From the NCBI GenBank assembly GCA_944389885.1, contig CALXNZ010000022.1, positions 1 to 40,289 of the forward strand: a DNA stretch of 40,289 bases, given 5' to 3'. The notes under the pieces are model-generated. The model was not told the DNA's origin, ran no database searches, and saw nothing but the letters and a program-made list of their open reading frames with translations. A program made the translations under genes and the position numbers. The stretch is from an uncultured Opitutales bacterium. Lineage in GTDB: Bacteria > Verrucomicrobiota > Verrucomicrobiia > Opitutales > Intestinicryptomonadaceae. Below are positions 35,807 through 40,289 of the stretch, in pieces; the stretch's first letter is position 1; every line of letters begins with the position of its first letter.

Positions 35807-37255
35807 ATGCTAAAAAAACTACTGCCCGCCATATTTGCGGTGTTTATTGCAACCATATGCGCCGATGCAAAAAATGTCAAGGTTGACCACTTTAAGGCTA
35901 CGGCCGACGGCAAGACAAACAATCTTGAGGCCATACAAAAGGCCATAGACGAATGCTCGGCTACCGGAGGCGGCGAGGTTCTGTTTTCCGAAAAAGGCGG
36001 AGTATATCTCTCCGGCGGCCCAATAGTTCTCAAGAATAATGTGACTCTGAGAATACCTCGAAATGTAACGCTTAAGGCGATAGCCGCCGAAGCCGTCACA
36101 AAGGGATTCATATACTCCAGAGATGTTGAGAATATAGGAATTACAGGGGGCGGTACGATTGACGGGAGCGGCGGAGACTACATAGTAAAAGACGGAGCTC
36201 CCAAAAGATGCAATCTGGTATTGCTTGAAAACTCGAAAAACATAAGGGTCACCGACATTACCCTGTACAACGGAGCCACATGGACATTGAACCTGCTCCG
36301 ATGCGATACCGTATTCATTGACGGCATACATATCAACGCCCACGAAAACTTTAACAACGACGGCATAGACATAGACGCCAAAAATGTTGTAATAACAAAT
36401 TCGATAATAGACTGCGACGACGACGCCATATGCTTTAAAAGCCATGTGCGCGATTATGTCGTCGAAAACGTGGCGGTATCGAATTGCGTGATTTCGTCAA
36501 ACTGCAGTTTCATTAAGTTCGGCACGGCCACTTTTGGCGGCTTTAAGAACATAGCCATAACAAACTGCGTAATGAAGAAATGCACGGCTTCCAAGCTCCG
36601 CAAATGGGACGGTTTCTTGAGCAAATTCGGAGTGACCGATCCAATCACCGGAATAGGCGGGATATCCTTGGAAGCGGTTGACGGAGGATTCGCGGATCAA
36701 ATAGTATTCTCTAACCTTGTGATGACCGATGTTCAAACTCCCATATTTATAAGAGTGGGGCATCGCAACAAGGACGAGCAAAAGAGTTATATTAAGAACG
36801 TCATAATAAGCAATGTCACTGCAACATCTGCGAGTTGGATAACTAATTCCATAACTTGCGTCGACGGCCATATTCTCAAGAACATAACCCTGCGCGATTG
36901 CTACTTCAACCTCAAGGCATGCACCGACGAAAGGCTCGCCCAGAAGTCCTTTGAGACCGAAGTTCCCGAACAGGTGGCCCACTATCCCGAGAACAGAATG
37001 TTCAACACACTTCTCCCCGCATACGGATTCTTCCTCCGCCGCGTTGACAATATAACTATGGACAATGTCCAGATGTCCTACTTTGGCGGCAACGAATTGC
37101 GTCCTGTCATATTTGGCGAAAAGGTTTCCGGCATGCGTTTAATGAACTGCATATGGCAGAAGCCCTCTGGAGAAACTGAAGCGATAAACTTGAAGGACTC
37201 CGAAAAGCCATACATGTTTAACTGCAAGGAAGTAAAAACTTCTTTCCTGCAATAG
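35807..37255 (+). CDS. Secreted glycoside hydrolase family 28-like (polygalacturonase-like) protein
   Basis: A 482-residue protein with a signal peptide (residues 1-21) and a right-handed beta-helix of the pectinase type. An early FKATADGKTNNLEAIQKAIDEC block (29-50) is typical of the family start. The acidic catalytic set is partly visible as NNDGID (183-188) and DCDDDAICF (202-210). The usual GHG stretch is not seen after it (SSNCSFIKFGT), and the RxK motif may read FIRVGHR, so the substrate or even the activity may differ from polygalacturonate cleavage. GGAGG lies six bases before the ATG. A strong terminator follows. Confidence 0.9.
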   Translation: MLKKLLPAIFAVFIATICADAKNVKVDHFKATADGKTNNLEAIQKAIDECSATGGGEVLFSEKGGVYLSGGPIVLKNNVTLRIPRNVTLKAIAAEAVTKGFIYSRDVENIGITGGGTIDGSGGDYIVKDGAPKRCNLVLLENSKNIRVTDITLYNGATWTLNLLRCDTVFIDGIHINAHENFNNDGIDIDAKNVVITNSIIDCDDDAICFKSHVRDYVVENVAVSNCVISSNCSFIKFGTATFGGFKNIAITNCVMKKCTASKLRKWDGFLSKFGVTDPITGIGGISLEAVDGGFADQIVFSNLVMTDVQTPIFIRVGHRNKDEQKSYIKNVIISNVTATSASWITNSITCVDGHILKNITLRDCYFNLKACTDERLAQKSFETEVPEQVAHYPENRMFNTLLPAYGFFLRRVDNITMDNVQMSYFGGNELRPVIFGEKVSGMRLMNCIWQKPSGETEAINLKDSEKPYMFNCKEVKTSFLQ

Positions 37256-37272
37256 TTTTAACCACTAACTGC

Positions 37273-37310
37273 AAAAGCGGGATTGCGCATTGCGCAATCC
37301 CGCTTTTTTT
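37273..37310 (+). terminator. Strong intrinsic terminator after the GH28-like gene
   Basis: A nearly perfect 17-base palindrome (AAAAGCGGGATTGCGCA at 37273-37289 and its complement at 37291-37307) runs into a T tract (CGCTTTTTTT), 18 bases past the stop codon. Confidence 0.9.
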
Positions 37311-37650
37311 ACCCGATAGAAAAATTTATATTCACTGTAAAACGCAAATCCCCTCCACCAACTGCCTTTAGCGAAATAAACATTTAAACAAATCTCGCGC
37401 GAAAATGTACGCTTAGCCAGTCTTACCAACAATTTATAAGGGAAGATGGTTTTTATATGAGAGCTCAACCCGCAAGTCCGGAAAAGCCGCCTTCCCCCAA
37501 AAATTTTTATATGATTAAGAGATGGCGCGCAAAGTTAAAAAAAGATTTCCTCTCACGCATCGAATTAAGCTTTGCAAAAAGCCGCAATTATGCTGCAGAC
37601 ACCACCCCTTTATGATTTTGCAATCAAATATCATTGGAGAAGGAATATTA
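37311..37650. other. Intergenic region between convergent genes, no gene seen
   Basis: About 340 bases between the GH28 terminator and the terminator-like hairpin of the SPFH/NfeD pair. Short open frames here look random and lack ribosome binding sites. I see nothing else. Confidence 0.5.
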
Positions 37651-37684
37651 CAATTACATATGCTTTGCCCGCCATATGTAATTG
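37651..37684 (-). terminator. Hairpin after the SPFH/NfeD genes
   Basis: A perfect 12-base stem (CAATTACATATG at 37651-37662, CATATGTAATTG at 37673-37684) with a ten-base loop. Read leftward it is followed by TAATATTCCTTC. It lies 14 bases beyond the SPFH stop codon. Confidence 0.65.
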
Positions 37685-37698
37685 CGCATATTAACTCA

Positions 37699-38535
37699 TT
37701 ATTTTTCGTCTCCGAAATTTATAAATCCCCTAATATTTGAAGGTATAAAGAATTTGTCGCCCGGTTTAGACGTCAATATGCCAAATCCGTCAATAGTTTT
37801 CTGCAATGATAATATTTTTACCGCATCTTCTTTTGACACAGTCTTGCAAAGGGTTTCGAGATAAGCGTTTTCGGACTCCGCTATAATTTTAAGAGATTCG
37901 TTCACTCCCTCCGCTTTCATTATAGCCGCTCTTTTTTCAGCCTCGGCCTTGGCTATGGTGGCTTCCGCAACACCTTTAGCTTCAGCCGCTATGGCTTTGC
38001 TTCGGCGCTCGGCTTCTATTATTTGGCGCATTGCAGTCTCGGTTTCAGAGTCGGTTTTTATCTCCTGCAATTCTATTGCAATGAGCTGCACGCCCCAGCG
38101 GGACAGTGTATCGGAGACGTTTGATAGAACGGACTCGCTGATTTCATGCCTTGACTTTATTGCGCTGTCCAATGAACGGGATCCGATTTCTCCCCTCATG
38201 GAATTTAATATGGTTTCCGTCAAGCTGCGGTAGAAATTGTCAACTTCATAAACGGCCTTTATAGGATCTACAATCCTCCAGCGTATCACGCAATCAGCGA
38301 CGACTTTTACATTATCAGACGTGATATAGTTGCGCGGTTTCGTATCTATTAATTGTTCCGTAAGCTCAATAAACACGCCTTCTTTATTGGCATTGCCACC
38401 CCATATTGCACTTACATTTTTAACTTTGTCAATAATCGGTATTTTAAATCTTAGCCCGGAATGTTGGACTACAATGGGTTTCCCGAAGCGTTCTATTATT
38501 CTACAGTGTCCCTGAGGTATGGTTGATATAAACAT
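37699..38535 (-). CDS. SPFH/Band-7 (stomatin-like) protein
   Basis: A 278-residue SPFH-domain protein. It begins MFISTIPQGHCRIIERFGK without a preceding membrane helix, and contains IDTKPRNYITSDNVKVVADCVIRWRIVDP (residues 63-91), SLTETILNSMRGEIGSRSLD, and an alanine/lysine/glutamate-rich coiled coil (about 165-215, AEAKGVAEATIAKAEAEKRA). These proteins oligomerise at membranes as large cages, often with an NfeD partner. Its start codon overlaps the stop of the nfeD-like gene (TAATG), so the pair is translationally coupled. Lack of the N-terminal helix suggests anchoring through the NfeD partner, which is an inference. Confidence 0.93.
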   Translation of the reverse strand: MFISTIPQGHCRIIERFGKPIVVQHSGLRFKIPIIDKVKNVSAIWGGNANKEGVFIELTEQLIDTKPRNYITSDNVKVVADCVIRWRIVDPIKAVYEVDNFYRSLTETILNSMRGEIGSRSLDSAIKSRHEISESVLSNVSDTLSRWGVQLIAIELQEIKTDSETETAMRQIIEAERRSKAIAAEAKGVAEATIAKAEAEKRAAIMKAEGVNESLKIIAESENAYLETLCKTVSKEDAVKILSLQKTIDGFGILTSKPGDKFFIPSNIRGFINFGDEK

Positions 38536-39023
38536 TATCTACCCTTTCTTATTGTCAATATACCGTTTCTGTTATCAATTATGACAACGCCCTCGTTGTC
38601 ATGAAATACTTCCGGTTTTTGGTATTTTACCTTCCACAACTCTCCATTCCATGAAACAAATTCATTTCCGTTTATAATCCTAAATACCCCGGAATCTCCC
38701 GCACCGCCGAGAAAGGTCTCATTGGCAGCATTGCGCAGTAGGGTCTTTTTCACATATACCTGCACAATCTTTTTCCAAATGAACACATATATTGCGCACG
38801 ACAACATGACGGAAACTATATAACAGACAATATACCATTGAATGGGGAAAGATCCGAATAGTGAACCGCAGATGTAATCCGCCAAAACTACGACTCCCGC
38901 AAAAGAGATAACATCGGTTGCGAAGAAAACGTCTAATAGGATTAAAGTCAAGGCTATGGCCGCGAGCCAATGCATTACTTGCCACGAATCAACGCCTAAT
39001 AAATTAAGCATATAGTATATCAT
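38535..39023 (-). CDS. NfeD-like membrane protein
   Basis: A 162-residue protein with three membrane helices in the first 85 residues (WLAAIALTLILLDVFF; VISFAGVVVLADYI; WYIVCYIVSVMLSCAIYVFI) and a C-terminal beta-barrel-like OB-fold domain (SGVFRIINGNEFVSWNGELWKVKY ... VVIIDNRNGILTIRKG). This is the layout of NfeD-family proteins, which pair with stomatin-like SPFH proteins. It is the first gene of the pair. The start could also be M5 (39011). It lies about 200 bases from the divergent recombinase gene. Confidence 0.85.
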   Translation of the reverse strand: MIYYMLNLLGVDSWQVMHWLAAIALTLILLDVFFATDVISFAGVVVLADYICGSLFGSFPIQWYIVCYIVSVMLSCAIYVFIWKKIVQVYVKKTLLRNAANETFLGGAGDSGVFRIINGNEFVSWNGELWKVKYQKPEVFHDNEGVVIIDNRNGILTIRKGR

Positions 39024-39043
39024 AAACCTAATCTAGGGTACGA

Positions 39044-39064
39044 TATAGTATTGATAATACTATA
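39044..39064. repeat. Palindrome containing GTATTGATAATAC, upstream of the recombinase
   Basis: TATAGTATT-GAT-AATACTATA is a nine-base-arm perfect palindrome around a three-base centre. Its 13-base core is the reverse complement of the core at 39212-39224. Confidence 0.6.
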
Positions 39065-39209
39065 ATTGGTTTGATTCGCTAATTTATTGAGAATTAGGAA
39101 GATTACTTTTCAGAATATTTTTAACAAATATTTTGGGGAATGAAGTCATGTAAATTAAATGCTTTTATTCAAATACACCCAAAGTATTTTGAATCTTCTG
39201 ACTTGACAT

Positions 39210-39226
39210 TGGTATTATCAATACCA
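39210..39226. repeat. Palindrome containing GTATTATCAATAC over the recombinase start
   Basis: TGGTATT-ATC-AATACCA is a seven-base-arm palindrome that runs into the ATG at 39226. Its 13-base core repeats the site at 39048-39060 in inverted orientation, so the pair could be an operator for autoregulation or recombinase core sites. Confidence 0.55.
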
Positions 39227-40289
39227 TGACAAACGAAAATCTAACCGCCGAAATATTATTAAACGGTACGGGAATATCTATTCTTGACGCTATACGCCTT
39301 GTTCTAAATATCCTCGATGCTCGACTCAACTCCTCAAGAAGCACTCCCATTGAATTTTGCCATAGAGTTATCGAAACTGGGAAACGGTATATTCTTACAA
39401 AAGAAATGGGATTTTGCAAAGGACTTTCACTATACATAGAGAGCAAGAAACATTTGAGAAAAGAATCTTTGTCCGACATCAAATATCTTTCGAGCCGCCT
39501 GCTGAAAGTTTGTTCAAACTTTAAAAACCGTAATTTTTCAGAATTCTCAGTATCCGACTGCGAGAGCTGGCTGAATCGAACCTTTAGCACGCCGAGCCAA
39601 TTCAATAAGGGCAGAACCATGCTCCACGGATTGTTTGAATTTGCCATGCGCCGCGAATGGTGCGGGCGCAATCCCATAAAATTGATTGAACGGCGCAAAG
39701 TTATTGAAAAAGAGATTAAACCGTTGTCGCTTGCAGATACAAATAGAATCATAGAGATTTCGCAGTCGCCAAAGTACAAGGACTATTTGGCGGCCGTCGC
39801 CCTCTTAATTTACGCGGGAATTCGGCCAAGAGAGGTATATCGCTTAAAATGGAGCGACATAGATTTAAGGGAAAGCGCCATAAAAGTGCGTTCCCAATGC
39901 TCAAAGACCGGCGGGGTCAGGCAAGTTGAAATCTGCCAAGCATTGAAAAGAATACTAAAATCCCTGAACACAAAAGCCGACTCCCGCATTTGCGCCCCGA
40001 ATTGGCCGCACGCTTGGAAAGCGATTCGGGACAAGGCCGGATTTAAAGGCAGATGGATACAAGATGTCCTGCGCCATACTTACGCCAGTTATCACGCAAA
40101 ATATTTTAGGGATTTGCCTCGATTGCAACTTAACATGGGGCATCGAAACCAAAATTTATTGCGTTCAAGATATATCAACATGGGCGGTATCACCCGCCAA
40201 ACCGCAAAAAAATTCGCTCTACGTCAAAGATTGTGGAATGGTGGAAAAAAAAGAGGGCAAAGAGAACGAAAAATGTTCTACAATGCCCG
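39226..40289 (+). CDS. Tyrosine recombinase/integrase, 3' end replaced by insertion sequence, runs off window
   Basis: The frame is open from ATG 39226 to the window edge. An N-terminal SAM-like DNA-binding region (about residues 60-155) precedes the catalytic domain: AGIRPREVYRLKW (Arg box), SKTGGVRQVEI (Lys hairpin), QDVLRHTYASYHA (box with Asp where the first His is usual), MGHRNQNLL (His) and the nucleophile in RSRYINM. The style resembles Verrucomicrobiota integrases. From about base 40213, after F330, the sequence enters the insertion sequence, so the native last residues are lost and at least 24 foreign residues are added. The left copy predicts a stop about nine codons beyond the edge. 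Function may survive because the nucleophile Tyr is upstream of the junction. Confidence 0.88.
   Translation, partial: MTNENLTAEILLNGTGISILDAIRLVLNILDARLNSSRSTPIEFCHRVIETGKRYILTKEMGFCKGLSLYIESKKHLRKESLSDIKYLSSRLLKVCSNFKNRNFSEFSVSDCESWLNRTFSTPSQFNKGRTMLHGLFEFAMRREWCGRNPIKLIERRKVIEKEIKPLSLADTNRIIEISQSPKYKDYLAAVALLIYAGIRPREVYRLKWSDIDLRESAIKVRSQCSKTGGVRQVEICQALKRILKSLNTKADSRICAPNWPHAWKAIRDKAGFKGRWIQDVLRHTYASYHAKYFRDLPRLQLNMGHRNQNLLRSRYINMGGITRQTAKKFALRQRLWNGGKKRGQRERKMFYNA
40213..40289 (+). mobile_element. Right-edge copy of the ISL3-like element, terminal 77 bases
   Basis: This block is the reverse complement of 239-315 with one mismatch (base 40267). It ends with ATGCCCG, the first codons of the transposase. 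It is inverted relative to the left copy and inserted at the 3' end of the recombinase gene. The shared length of 77 bases up to the window edge could reflect an assembly overlap size. Confidence 0.8.

Noticed and set aside
37522-37740. A 72-codon plus-strand frame
   Set aside because: It overlaps the hairpin and the end of the SPFH gene and has no ribosome binding site.

Overview
The window looks like chromosomal DNA of a Verrucomicrobiota bacterium, most likely near the Opitutales. The clues are a C-terminal EPAT-hydrophobic-RRRK sorting tail on a secreted repeat protein, a TMGH form of the valyl-tRNA synthetase signature, a tyrosine recombinase ending in a GHR..LLRSRYINMGG block, and several secreted carbohydrate-active proteins. 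This placement is inference from protein style. The base composition is moderately AT-rich with many ATA codons.

Both edges lie inside copies of the same insertion sequence, probably of the ISL3 type. The left copy (1 to about 315, minus strand) carries the first 81 codons of a transposase. The right copy (40213-40289, plus strand) has only the terminal 77 bases. The copies are inverted and face outward, so the window is probably a contig that broke at repeats. A 96-base remnant with related ends lies at 334-429.

439-5079 holds two unrecognised genes, an exported unknown protein and an adenine-type DNA methyltransferase with an odd catalytic motif. 5243-12645 is a secreted carbohydrate or nucleoside block: a nucleoside-hydrolase-like protein, a sorted surface protein interrupted by one in-frame TAG, a large secreted TIM-barrel-like protein, and a decayed GH32/GH43-like pseudogene.

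12683-19092 is the clearest functional unit. An OprB-like porin, FeoA, FeoB and a Cys-rich FeoB partner form one leftward operon that ends in a strong hairpin. A DtxR-family regulator lies upstream, and a CbiM-type metal transporter is divergent from it. Three palindromes of the form GTTA-N8-TAAC sit before the porin and between the regulator and cbiM, which suggests one metal-responsive regulon.

19148-32166 is a cell-surface polysaccharide locus built around valS: four glycosyltransferases, a flippase, an O-antigen ligase/polymerase-like protein, and WecB/WecC, which make UDP-ManNAcA. An initiator tRNA, a TetR regulator and a RyR-domain protein follow. 35151-37255 holds a small secreted protein and a GH28-like enzyme. 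37699-39023 is an NfeD/SPFH membrane-protein pair. The last gene is a tyrosine recombinase whose 3' end is replaced by the right-hand insertion sequence; two matching palindromes lie upstream of it.
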